Shown one piece after another: positions 1 to 6,818 of a stretch of 8,176 bases of DNA. Numbering within the stretch: the first letter of the stretch is position 1; each line of letters begins with the position of its first letter. The notes beneath the pieces are model-generated. The model saw only the letters and a list, made by a program, of their open reading frames with translations, searched no databases and was not told the origin of the DNA. The position numbers were made by a program, and so were the translations under genes. The DNA comes from Candidatus Lambdaproteobacteria bacterium (GTDB taxonomy: Bacteria > SAR324 > NAC60-12): assembly GCA_012964265.1 (NCBI GenBank), contig DTUH01000249.1:1-8176 (forward strand), read 5' to 3'.

Positions 1-2
1 CT

Positions 3-776
3 CTACGCAAAATTCGGTTTGTCCTGACCGATATTGACGATACACTCACCGAAAAAGGCCGGCTTCCTGCCGCAAGTTATCTGGCACTGGAAAGACTTCA
101 GCAGTTCGGAATAAAAGTCATTCCCATTACCGGACGCCCTGCGGGCTGGTGTGACCATATTGCCCGTATGTGGCCGGTTGATGGCGTCGTTGGTGAAAAC
201 GGTGCCTTTTACTTTGTTTATGATTCCGGCAGACGAAAAATGAAACGACGCTTCTGGAAAACTGAAAATGAAAGAACAACAGACCGGGAAAAACTTGGTA
301 AACTCCGCAAGAGAATTTTATCAACAGTTAAAGGCAGCGCCGTTGCGTCTGATCAAGCATACCGTGAAGCAGACCTGGCGATTGATTTTTGTGAGGATGT
401 TCCGCAACTTTCAAAATCTGCGGTGCAAAAAATTGTAAAGCTCTTTGAACAGGCCGGCGCGGTTGCAAAAGTCAGTTCGATTCACGTCAACGGCTGGTTT
501 GGAAATTATGACAAACTTAACATGAGCAGAATTTTACTTGAGGAAGTATTTAATACAGACATTGATCAGGCACAGGATCAAATCGTCTTTTGTGGAGACT
601 CCCCAAATGACGCGCCCATGTTTGGCTTTTTTGAAAATTCGGTTGGCGTTGCCAACGTTTTGGATTACACCGATGAATTGGAACAGCAACCACACTGGTT
701 GACTACCAAACGCGCCGCCGCCGGCTTTGTGGAACTTGCTGAAATCCTCCTGGATGCTCATTCTGCTGCCAGCTGA
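3..776 (+). CDS. HAD-IIB (Cof-like) family hydrolase, 5'-partial
   Basis: Predicted cytoplasmic phosphatase of the haloacid dehalogenase superfamily, subfamily IIB, which contains sugar-phosphate and mannosyl-3-phosphoglycerate phosphatases. The reading frame is open from base 3 to the TGA at 774-776, giving 257 visible residues. Probably only a handful of N-terminal residues, including the start codon, lie before the window. All HAD motifs are visible: motif I TDIDDT (residues 9-14, nucleophile D10 and acid D12), motif II Thr in ITGRP (residues 42-46), motif III Lys in NYDKLN (K171), and motif IV GDSPND (198-203). Cap residues lie between motifs II and III (roughly 80-160), as expected for type C2 (IIB). 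The acceptor sugar or polyol phosphate cannot be told from sequence. Family assignment is secure; substrate is not. No upstream neighbour is visible. Confidence 0.9.
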   Translation, partial: LRKIRFVLTDIDDTLTEKGRLPAASYLALERLQQFGIKVIPITGRPAGWCDHIARMWPVDGVVGENGAFYFVYDSGRRKMKRRFWKTENERTTDREKLGKLRKRILSTVKGSAVASDQAYREADLAIDFCEDVPQLSKSAVQKIVKLFEQAGAVAKVSSIHVNGWFGNYDKLNMSRILLEEVFNTDIDQAQDQIVFCGDSPNDAPMFGFFENSVGVANVLDYTDELEQQPHWLTTKRAAAGFVELAEILLDAHSAAS

Positions 777-828
777 TTTTTCAGTAATTTTTATGGCGAT
801 ACCGGGTATGTTGAATGATGGCATTGAA

Positions 829-947
829 GTTTAACGGTAGCCCAGCTCTCAACTCCCTCATGTTTAACGCTAGCCCTTGCCTTCTTTCCGAGGCTACCGT
901 GTTACATTCCCCAGAGCAGTGTCCAGGGGCTACCTCGTTTCTTAAAC
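829..947. repeat. Degenerate direct and inverted repeat patch (REP-like)
   Basis: Two near-identical 15-base units, gtttaacggtagccc (829-843) and gtttaacgctagccc (862-876), differ by one base and lie 33 bases apart. Each has an inverted partner downstream: acggtagcc (834-842) is the exact reverse complement of ggctaccgt (892-900), and tagccc (871-876) pairs with gggcta (927-932). The outer gtttaa (862-867) also pairs with ttaaac (942-947). A further imperfect stem runs from cccc at 909-912 to gggg at 926-929. The interlocked order of the arms and the short degenerate hairpins resemble extragenic palindromic (REP/BIME-like) elements. A structured small RNA is an alternative. The repeats are seen directly; the class is inferred. 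Confidence 0.5.
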
Positions 948-1046
948 AGTTTTTCCTTTTCGTTCCATGCGCAGAGTGAGTCATTTTTTTGTTTCCAGTT
1001 GAAGTATTTTGAAACTTATTTTAGCAACAGATTACTAAACACTAGA

Positions 1047-1076
1047 TTGACAAACTAAGTGCAGCTGTTGTATCAT
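1047..1076 (+). promoter_or_regulatory. Sigma70-type promoter for the moeA operon
   Basis: A perfect -35 box TTGACA (1047-1052) is followed after 18 bases by TATCAT (1071-1076), a five-of-six match to the -10 consensus. Transcription would begin near 1083, leaving a leader of about 140 bases before the moeA ATG. It is the best promoter match I found in the window and is correctly placed for moeA and the genes behind it. Confidence 0.6.
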
Positions 1077-1093
1077 TTTCTCTAAAATAACTG

Positions 1094-1107
1094 AGAAATC
1101 AATTTCT
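1094..1107. promoter_or_regulatory. 14-bp dyad in the moeA leader
   Basis: The sequence agaaat-ca-atttct is a perfect 6-bp inverted repeat around two bases. It sits just after the expected transcription start, a position suitable for a repressor operator, but such an AT-rich dyad could also be chance. No regulator is known for it. Confidence 0.25.
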
Positions 1108-1222
1108 GTTTGCCGAAACTTGGTACATACTTTGTTTCAGCTAAAACCGCTTCATTTACCTCCAGCAATATCAAAGTTAATACCAACCGGAATTATCAAT
1201 TTAGTACATATTTACTTCCATA

Positions 1223-3163
1223 ATGAAACAGCAGCAATTTTTAAATTTAGCAACCGCAGAAGAAGCCGAAAAGCGTTTTTGGGAAGCCGTTAAACCTAAA
1301 CCTTTGGGAGAAGAATTGGTGCTGCTGGAAAATGCTCGTGGCCGAATTTTAGCAGTTGACGTCTTGGCGCGGCACAACGTCCCTTATTTTGACAGAAGTA
1401 ATTTCGACGGCTTTGCACTGCGTGCAGAAGATACTTTTGGTGCACAGGAAACAGCTCCGGTTTTGCTGACATTGAATCCGGAAGTTCTGTCCTCCGGAGT
1501 GGTGCCGCAAGAAGAGGTTGCTCGGGGAACAGCGACCACAATTGCGACCGGGGGAGTGCTTCCCCGCGGCGCCGACGGAATAGTGATGATTGAAAATACT
1601 TTACCGGTTGAAACCACTGATTCCGGAGTGAACAGGATTAAAGTTTTGAAACCGATTGTTCCAAACTCCGGAGTATCACTAGCGGGTTCCGATATTGGAG
1701 TTGGGGAGGTGGTGTTACGTATTGGCGACTGTCTGGGTTATCGTGAAACCGGAACTTTGGCCGCATTGGGAGAAGCAAAAGTTTCGGTTTGGAGATATCC
1801 CAAAGTAGCTGTGATTTCCACCGGAGATGAACTGATTGCACCCGGAGAGGAGATGGAACTGGGTAAAGTTTATGACTCTAACTCAACCGTCCTTGCGCAT
1901 GCTGTGGAAGAACTGGGATGTGAACCCACACGCTTCAGCATTGTTCCGGATAACGAAAATCAACTGGAAACGGTGCTGCGTCAAGCACTTAAATTCGATT
2001 TTGTTTTGCTCTCCGGGGGCACGTCAAAAGGCGAAGGAGACCTGAATTACCGTGTCTTTGAAAAATTTGGCAGTCCGGGAGTGTTGGTTCACGGAGTGGC
2101 ACTCAAACCGGGAAAACCACTTTGTCTGGCCGTACTCGAAGGAACACCCGCGGTCATCCTGCCAGGATTTCCCACATCCACCACTTTCACCTTCAGCAAA
2201 TTCATTGCTCCGGTCCTGCGTGCCATGGCCGGACGGCTTCCGGAACGCACTGCTCGCGTAAAAGCAAATGTTCCACTGCGTTTGAATTCTGACAAAGGCC
2301 GCACCGAATTTCACCTTGTCCATTTGGTTCGAAATGCTGATGGTTTCAGTGCATATTCGACTGGTAAGGGTTCCGGATCAATAACCGGATTTGCGCGGGC
2401 GGACGGTTTCATGGAAATTCCGCGCAACACTGAAATGGTGGAAGCAGGTGAAGAAACGACCATCCATTTACTTGGAGAATCCACACGTCCTCCTGATTTG
2501 ATGATCATCGGAAGTCAATGTGTCGGGCTGGATTATTTAATCGGAGAAATGCAAAAGCGCGGTGTTTCATGTAAGTTCCTGGCAGTTGGAAGCATGGGTG
2601 GTGTTTTGGCCGCCAAACGGGGTGAGTGCGATTTGGCGGGAACACATTTGCTGGATGAAGATTCAGGTGAATACAACCGCCATCTGCTTACTCCTGAACT
2701 TCATCTGCATAAGGGTTACCGCCGCAGCCAGGGTTTGCTGTTCCGCAAAGACGATTATCATTTTGCAGACTTGAAATCAGATTTTGAAAATACAATTCGG
2801 CAAATTATAAATGATCCTGAAGTGCGTATGATAAATCGAAACCGTGGAAGCGGCACACGTGTTTTACTCGATCGTTTTTTGGTAGATAAACGCCCTTCAG
2901 GTTTTTTCCAGGAAGCTAAATCGCACAATTCGGTGGCTGCGGCAATTTCACAAAAACGTGCTGATTGGGGGATTGCCATCCGTTCAGTTGCTGAAGTTTA
3001 CAGCCTCGAATTTTTTCCCATTCAGGATGAAGAATATGATTTTATCATTCCTCAGAAGCGTCTTGAACGTCAGGAAGTCGCGCAGTTTTTAAGTTTGCTG
3101 GAAGAAACAGAAATCCGTAACCAACTGAATAAACTTGGTTTAAAAGTAGAGAATCCTGCTTGA
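1223..3163 (+). CDS. moeA: Molybdopterin molybdenumtransferase MoeA fused to a PBP-like domain
   Basis: Cytoplasmic enzyme of molybdenum cofactor synthesis. MoeA inserts molybdate into adenylylated molybdopterin, which MogA/MoaB-type proteins produce. The 646 residues exceed the roughly 400 of plain MoeA. Residues 1 to about 420 are MoeA: N-terminal FDRSNFDGFA (56-65), then the MoCF-binding domain with ISTGDEL (198-204), LSGGTSKGEGD (263-273), ALKPGKP (293-299) and LPGFPTS (313-319), where many MoeA proteins have LPGNPVS. Residues about 424-640 match the PBP-like superfamily domain (PF12727 type) often found fused to MoeA or to helix-turn-helix regulators, with signature NRNRGSGTR (538-546) and DWGIAIRS (581-588). 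No signal peptide is present, so this binding domain acts inside the cell, perhaps sensing molybdate or another small ligand (inference). The ATG at 1223 fits the MoeA N-terminus, though no clear Shine-Dalgarno precedes it. hemJ follows 45 bases later. Confidence 0.92.
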   Translation: MKQQQFLNLATAEEAEKRFWEAVKPKPLGEELVLLENARGRILAVDVLARHNVPYFDRSNFDGFALRAEDTFGAQETAPVLLTLNPEVLSSGVVPQEEVARGTATTIATGGVLPRGADGIVMIENTLPVETTDSGVNRIKVLKPIVPNSGVSLAGSDIGVGEVVLRIGDCLGYRETGTLAALGEAKVSVWRYPKVAVISTGDELIAPGEEMELGKVYDSNSTVLAHAVEELGCEPTRFSIVPDNENQLETVLRQALKFDFVLLSGGTSKGEGDLNYRVFEKFGSPGVLVHGVALKPGKPLCLAVLEGTPAVILPGFPTSTTFTFSKFIAPVLRAMAGRLPERTARVKANVPLRLNSDKGRTEFHLVHLVRNADGFSAYSTGKGSGSITGFARADGFMEIPRNTEMVEAGEETTIHLLGESTRPPDLMIIGSQCVGLDYLIGEMQKRGVSCKFLAVGSMGGVLAAKRGECDLAGTHLLDEDSGEYNRHLLTPELHLHKGYRRSQGLLFRKDDYHFADLKSDFENTIRQIINDPEVRMINRNRGSGTRVLLDRFLVDKRPSGFFQEAKSHNSVAAAISQKRADWGIAIRSVAEVYSLEFFPIQDEEYDFIIPQKRLERQEVAQFLSLLEETEIRNQLNKLGLKVENPA

Positions 3164-3208
3164 AATGCAGAAACTCCAAACCACAAACAAAGACCTCAAA
3201 CTATTCAC

Positions 3209-3751
3209 ATGTCTTTATTCTTTTTCAAGGCCCTGCATCTCATAGGAGTGGTTGTCTGGTTTGCCGGACTGTTTTATTTAGGGCGCCTGTTCGTTTATCA
3301 CAGGGAAGCGGATGAACGTCCGGAACCGGAGAGAGGGTCATTGAAAATACAGTTTGCCCTGATGGAAAAGCGGCTTTATTACGGAATTACTTGGCCCGGC
3401 CTGTGCATCACAATTTTGTTCGGAACCGCCTTGTTGCCGGAGTGGGGAATGCCTCCATGGATTCGCGCTAAAATAGGATTGGTTGTCTTGTTGGTGCTTT
3501 ATCATTTATGGTGCGGGCACCTGCGCAAAAAGCTCCTGAATGAAGAGTGCGGCTGGAGCGGAAAACAGTTTCGGCTTTTTAATGAAATTCCCACACTGCT
3601 TCTGGTAAGTATCGTTTTCCTGGTAGTGTTCAAAGAAGCTTTTTCATGGAGCGTCTTTTTGCCGGTTCTCACTGGAATAATACTGGTGATAAGTGGAACC
3701 GTAAACTTGCTCGCAAAACGAAGGCAAAAAGAGTCCACCGGGGAAAAATGA
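3209..3751 (+). CDS. hemJ: Protoporphyrinogen IX oxidase HemJ
   Basis: Inner-membrane enzyme that oxidises protoporphyrinogen IX to protoporphyrin IX, the penultimate step of haem synthesis, replacing HemG or HemY. The family signature (UPF0093/PF03653) is clear: KALHLIGVVVWFAGLFYLGR (7-26) with His10, LFVYH (27-31), MEKRLYYGI (52-60), RAKIGL with Lys88 followed by YH (98-99), and FNEIPTLLL (124-132). Four membrane segments lie at roughly 5-25, 57-77, 86-104 and 126-142, matching the usual protein of about 140-150 residues. This copy has 180 residues because an additional hydrophobic stretch (about 147-168) and a basic tail (RRQK) have been added. That gives a probable fifth membrane helix. 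The gene lies 45 bases behind moeA on the same strand, and its stop overlaps the next start, so an operon is likely. No strong ribosome binding site is seen at 3209. Confidence 0.93.
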   Translation: MSLFFFKALHLIGVVVWFAGLFYLGRLFVYHREADERPEPERGSLKIQFALMEKRLYYGITWPGLCITILFGTALLPEWGMPPWIRAKIGLVVLLVLYHLWCGHLRKKLLNEECGWSGKQFRLFNEIPTLLLVSIVFLVVFKEAFSWSVFLPVLTGIILVISGTVNLLAKRRQKESTGEK

Positions 3752-4458
3752 ACCAGTCAATTATTATGAAAATAAACAACATAACAAAAAAATTTATTGT
3801 AGTAATACTGATTTCTGCAGGTGTAGCTGGTTGCAGCTGGTTTGGAGGGTCTTCTGAACCGACTAATGGTTCTTATGAGGCCGGCAAAAAAGCCTTAAGC
3901 GAGGGTAAATATGAAGTGGCAAAGTCATTCTTTCGTGAAATTACTCCAAGTTCTCCATTTTATCCACAGGCAGTCTGGATGATTCAGAAGGTACCTTTTA
4001 AAAAAGGAGTGGCGGCTTTTGAACAAAAAAAGTATCAGCTTGCCTTCGTTGATCTGTCCAAGGTGCCTCTGCACTCACCTGATTACGCAGAAGCTCAACG
4101 CTACCTGAATCTGGCAAATTACAACATGCTCAACGAACAGTTTCAGCAGTCAACGGACAAAGATCGTTTCATTCTAATTCAGGAGATGGTAAATATTTCA
4201 AATGATTTGGGAGACACAAAACTGCTTTTAGAAAGTGTGGAACTGATAAAAACAGGGCTTGAAAAATCTTCTTCAACGAAACAAACACGGGATTTAATAA
4301 AGCTACTTGGGAGTGTGGTTGCTCTTAACAAAGAGCCGGAAGTACATCAGAAAGCTCTTAATTACCTGTTGACAAATTTTGAGCAGTTCTACGATCAAAC
4401 TTTAGTTCGTCCTCATGTTCTGCAGATTATCGGCAATCTGAAAATGGAACTCATGTAG
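3748..4458 (+). CDS. TPR-like lipoprotein
   Basis: Probable envelope lipoprotein of 236 residues with unknown specific role. The N-terminus is a lipoprotein signal peptide: a basic stretch (KKF at 14-16), a hydrophobic core (17-26) and lipobox VAGC with acylated Cys29. Ser30 at position +2 favours outer-membrane sorting by the E. coli rule. Residues about 42-115 form helical repeats of TPR character (AGKKALSEGKYEVAKSFF and GVAAFEQKKYQLAFVDL). The rest is helical with no motif I recognise. The start at 3748 is chosen because GGGGA lies 4-5 bases upstream and the ATG overlaps the hemJ TGA (ATGA), indicating translational coupling. An ATG at 3766 would give a tidier signal peptide but lacks a ribosome site. 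The frame stays open further upstream inside hemJ, but that part reads as an antisignal charged extension. TPR lipoproteins usually serve envelope complexes; no partner is identifiable here. Confidence 0.8.
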   Translation: MNQSIIMKINNITKKFIVVILISAGVAGCSWFGGSSEPTNGSYEAGKKALSEGKYEVAKSFFREITPSSPFYPQAVWMIQKVPFKKGVAAFEQKKYQLAFVDLSKVPLHSPDYAEAQRYLNLANYNMLNEQFQQSTDKDRFILIQEMVNISNDLGDTKLLLESVELIKTGLEKSSSTKQTRDLIKLLGSVVALNKEPEVHQKALNYLLTNFEQFYDQTLVRPHVLQIIGNLKMELM

Positions 4459-4475
4459 TTTTTGCATAACAATTT

Positions 4476-5207
4476 TCAACCTTCAATCTTTTTCCTGCTC
4501 ACACGGAGAGCATTCCTTCCCAGCCAGAAACTGATTCCTCCCATCACGAAAATTTGTAAATACGCTTCTCTCTCCATCTTCAAAGACAGAAAAAAGTCAT
4601 ATAAACCATGTAGAAACGCGGAAATGATCCAGCCTTGAAAAACCGTAATCATCGGCAAATAAAATCTGAATCTTGTTTCATCGCATGCCTCAAGTTCCAG
4701 ACGTGATTTTGCTACAAAATATCCCATCGGCACACTCATAAAAGCATGGGCAGGAATGGTGATAACTGTTCTTGCAGCAACAATTGAGATTCCAAACTGA
4801 TCCAGATAATAAAAGTTTTCCAGAGTTGCAAATCCAACTGAAACAACCGCCGCATAAAGAATTCCATCAAAAGGTTCCTCTAAATGACGGCTTGGATAAA
4901 CTACTGCCAACAAGACCAGTAATTTCGCAAACTCTTCATTTAGTCCAACAAGAAACCAAAATCCGGAACTGAGTAATGGAATCATCTTTCCGAGTACAAC
5001 AAACTGAGGCCAATTCGCTTCCGGCCAGAAAAGGGTGTATTTTTCAACTGCATGATTTAAGACCAGCGCCAGCAGTCCAGATCCCATTCCGCCGATAAAC
5101 AAGATGAGCAGCAAAGGCAGGTAAACTTTTTTGTAACGTTGTGCATGATAAAAAACCCAGCCCCAAAGGATTCCTGGAACAAGGACAATTCCGATAATAG
5201 GCAGCAT
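4476..5207 (-). CDS. PrsW-family intramembrane metalloprotease
   Basis: Polytopic membrane protein of 243 residues, resembling the PrsW/YyaD family (PF13367), whose Bacillus member cleaves the anti-sigma factor RsiW in site-1 proteolysis. Conserved family elements appear in order: NEEFAK (90-95) with the paired glutamates, EPFDGILYAAVVSVGFATLE (111-130) followed by NFYY, IPAHAFMSVPMGYF (151-164) with His154, and SAFLHGLYDF (196-205) with His200. The glutamates and histidines are the likely metal ligands and catalytic residues by analogy. Hydrophobic segments run nearly throughout, about seven or eight in total, ending in a basic cytoplasmic tail. The start is supported by AGGA about 9 bases before the ATG on the minus strand. 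The gene converges on the lipoprotein gene with a 17-base gap and diverges from the diguanylate cyclase. Its substrate is unknown, since no sigma/anti-sigma pair is in the window. Confidence 0.85.
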   Translation of the reverse strand: MLPIIGIVLVPGILWGWVFYHAQRYKKVYLPLLLILFIGGMGSGLLALVLNHAVEKYTLFWPEANWPQFVVLGKMIPLLSSGFWFLVGLNEEFAKLLVLLAVVYPSRHLEEPFDGILYAAVVSVGFATLENFYYLDQFGISIVAARTVITIPAHAFMSVPMGYFVAKSRLELEACDETRFRFYLPMITVFQGWIISAFLHGLYDFFLSLKMEREAYLQIFVMGGISFWLGRNALRVSRKKIEG

Positions 5208-5276
5208 TCTTTATGATCCTAAGTGTTGTGATTGCTTCAGATTCATGGCATAGTCTATTGAGAATTTTTCATTTTT

Positions 5277-5306
5277 CTTACATGTTGACTTGAGGGAGCC
5301 TATAAC
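5277..5306 (+). promoter_or_regulatory. Promoter candidate for the diguanylate cyclase gene
   Basis: CTTACA (5277-5282, four of six matches to TTGACA) and TATAAC (5301-5306, five of six matches to TATAAT) are 18 bases apart. The start of transcription would fall near 5313, about 23 bases before the ATG. A better-looking TTGACT at 5285-5290 is only 10 bases from the same -10 and cannot serve with it. Confidence 0.4.
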
Positions 5307-5310
5307 ATGT
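5280..5310. promoter_or_regulatory. 7-bp inverted repeat, candidate operator
   Basis: acatgtt (5280-5286) and aacatgt (5304-5310) are exact reverse complements separated by 17 bases. Each contains the palindrome acatgt. The arms overlap the -35 and -10 elements proposed for the diguanylate cyclase gene and lie in the region shared with the divergent protease gene, which is where a transcription factor could control one or both. Seen in sequence; function inferred. Confidence 0.35.
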
Positions 5311-5335
5311 TAGAAGAAAAACAAGAAAGAATCCA

Positions 5336-6757
5336 ATGCAACGAAAATCACTATCCTCACCCGGGGAAAGTCCTGATTTGGATCGATATGCTGAAATAAT
5401 CAAGTCCGGACGTTATTTTCGAAAAATCAGCCTTGTTCCGCTTAAGGGAATGTTGCGTCATGGTGAATTTGTCACTTTGAATGCAGAAGAATACCTTATC
5501 CGTGAAAACCATACCAAACCACCGGAATTAATTGTTCTGCTGGAAGGTTCTCTTGCTGTAACATCGCAGGATCATTTCATAATGCGTCTGAATCATCCCG
5601 GAGATGTCGTGGGTGAAATGTCAGTTGTTTCCTCTAATCCCAAACCCTATGCTGACGTTATTGCGGAAGAAGATTCTCAAGTTATTATCTTTCCTAAGCA
5701 CCTTTTCAAAGTTGCGGAAGGTGACACCAAAGTCTCGGTTGCATATTATATTTTTTCTCATATTCTCGCGGAAAAACTCAGGCATGTAACAGCACAGTCA
5801 CTGTTGAAAAAAAATGGCCGTTCACATCAAGACCTGAGTCCTCTGATTGGAGTTCTTGATCCTGACAAAGAGTGCCGAGTCAAAATTAAATCCGTGCTCG
5901 AAAATGTCTGGAAGAAGGCCAGTCTCATTGAACTTGAATCTTATCAGGAATTTCTTGAAAACCCATTTGAAAATCATTTTGATTTTTTAATTATAGATCC
6001 GGAAAAAATAGCAGAAGGTTCTAAGCAAACTGACTCAATCCGAAACTTGATTGAAATCTGCAGTGCACATTTGGCACCGATGCTAATAATCAGTCAATTC
6101 TGCAAAAAAGAAGAGAACCGTCAACTTCTTGCTGAACTGAGTGTCGCAGATTTTTTGCAAAAACCTTTTTCAGATTTCGACCTTCAGCATCTGCTTACTA
6201 AATTCCGGAAAGATCATTATCGCAGGAAAGAGTTGGAACAGGTTGAAATTGCAGCAGATACTGACAAACTTACCGGCCTTGCCAATCGCCGCAAGATGGA
6301 TGAATTTTTGGACGCGATGGTTACTCTCTTTCCGGAAGAGAAACAACCTTTTTCGTTTATAATCGCTGATGTGGATCACTTCAAACATTACAATGATGCA
6401 CACGGCCATCAGTTGGGAGACGTCGTACTGGCTTCAGTAGCTTCAATTTTCAAAAACAGTATCCGTAGAGGCGACCTGGCCGCACGATTTGGCGGAGAGG
6501 AATTTGTTGTTATTTTACCAAACTGTGAAAAAGATAATGCAGTTCTAATTGGAAATAAGCTGCGTCTGGCAATTGCCGCAGAAAAAATACCATACCAGGA
6601 ACAACAACCATTGGGAAACCTCACCTGTACTTTTGGCGTCGCAGCTTTTCCGGAAGACGCGGATACGAAGGAACTTCTTCTGAAAAAGGCTGACGACTGT
6701 TTATACAAAGGGAAGTCCGGTGGAAGAAACAGGGTAGTTGCTGCTGATCCGCTTTAA
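5336..6757 (+). CDS. CNB-REC-GGDEF diguanylate cyclase
   Basis: Soluble signalling enzyme predicted to make cyclic di-GMP from two GTP. Three domains are visible in 473 residues. A cyclic-nucleotide-binding fold spans about 30-150, with HPGDVVGE (87-94), but the phosphate-binding Arg of true cAMP binders is absent (SNPKPYADV, 100-108). A receiver-like domain spans about 168-290: acidic pair region LDPD (174-177), candidate phosphoacceptor D221 after FLII, and Lys276 in FLQKPF. The GGDEF domain runs from about 305 to the end: DKLTGLANRRK (310-320), metal ligands near ADVDHFK (344-350), active site GGEEF (386-390), and the inhibitory I-site RRGD (377-380) exactly five residues before it. Catalysis and product feedback should therefore both work. 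No membrane segment is seen. The ATG at 5336 has only a purine-rich AAGAAAGAA upstream. It is divergent from the PrsW-like gene. Confidence 0.9.
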   Translation: MQRKSLSSPGESPDLDRYAEIIKSGRYFRKISLVPLKGMLRHGEFVTLNAEEYLIRENHTKPPELIVLLEGSLAVTSQDHFIMRLNHPGDVVGEMSVVSSNPKPYADVIAEEDSQVIIFPKHLFKVAEGDTKVSVAYYIFSHILAEKLRHVTAQSLLKKNGRSHQDLSPLIGVLDPDKECRVKIKSVLENVWKKASLIELESYQEFLENPFENHFDFLIIDPEKIAEGSKQTDSIRNLIEICSAHLAPMLIISQFCKKEENRQLLAELSVADFLQKPFSDFDLQHLLTKFRKDHYRRKELEQVEIAADTDKLTGLANRRKMDEFLDAMVTLFPEEKQPFSFIIADVDHFKHYNDAHGHQLGDVVLASVASIFKNSIRRGDLAARFGGEEFVVILPNCEKDNAVLIGNKLRLAIAAEKIPYQEQQPLGNLTCTFGVAAFPEDADTKELLLKKADDCLYKGKSGGRNRVVAADPL

Positions 6758-6792
6758 GTTATTACTCGGTAGAGGTTTACAGTTACCATTGA

Positions 6793-6818
6793 AATTCTTA
6801 AACTTGCGGTTAAGAATT
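6793..6818 (+). promoter_or_regulatory. 9-bp hairpin upstream of rplM
   Basis: aattcttaa (6793-6801) and ttaagaatt (6810-6818) form a perfect 9-bp stem with an 8-base loop (acttgcgg). The stem is AT-rich and has no following T-run, so it is a poor intrinsic terminator for the cyclase gene. Bases of the loop can instead pair with 6900-6906 (accgcaa), an alternative that would open or kiss the hairpin. A role in the ribosomal operon leader is inferred and depends on where transcription starts. Confidence 0.4.

Larger units (their letters stand above)
777..1222. other. Gene-free region upstream of moeA
   Basis: This 446-base gap separates the HAD hydrolase from moeA. It has two halves. The left half (to about 950) is richer in G and C and carries the degenerate repeats described separately. 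The right half is strongly AT-rich and carries the promoter candidate and a short dyad. No convincing ORF is seen on either strand, and no tRNA. The distance to moeA implies that moeA is transcribed from its own promoter here rather than from the HAD gene. Confidence 0.7.

Noticed and set aside
773..793. Intrinsic terminator behind the HAD gene (ctga-tttt-tcag followed by taattttt)
   Set aside because: A 4-bp stem is too weak to call.
829..947. CRISPR array
   Set aside because: There are only two short direct repeats, with unequal and partly inverted surroundings, and no cas genes.
781..984. 67-residue minus-strand ORF in the repeat patch
   Set aside because: It is explained by the repeat patch: its repeated GLALN/GLPLN text comes from the direct repeats. 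It has no ribosome site or recognisable domain.
777..1222. Molybdenum cofactor riboswitch upstream of moeA
   Set aside because: The context suggested it, but I could not match the known Moco-RNA consensus or its GNRA tetraloop-receptor arrangement in this region.
3646..3747. Upstream extension of the lipoprotein frame to an ATG within hemJ
   Set aside because: It would put a charged 34-residue extension before the signal peptide and bury the start in hemJ. The ATGA overlap with GGGGA at 3748 is the better start.
5285..5306. TTGACT with TATAAC as a promoter pair
   Set aside because: The spacer is only 10 bases, too short for sigma70; the CTTACA at 5277 has a workable spacing.
5307..5399. Possible 30-codon leader ORF (MLEEKQERIQ...) overlapping the start of the diguanylate cyclase gene in another frame
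   Set aside because: No ribosome binding site, and its ATG would lie at or upstream of the predicted transcription start near 5313. Its bases are mostly the coding sequence of the real gene.
6776..6804. TTTACA-17-TAAACT as rplM promoter
   Set aside because: The -10 matches only four of six bases and overlaps the 9-bp hairpin. Other candidates in this AT-rich region (for example TATATT at 6928-6933 without a -35) are no better.
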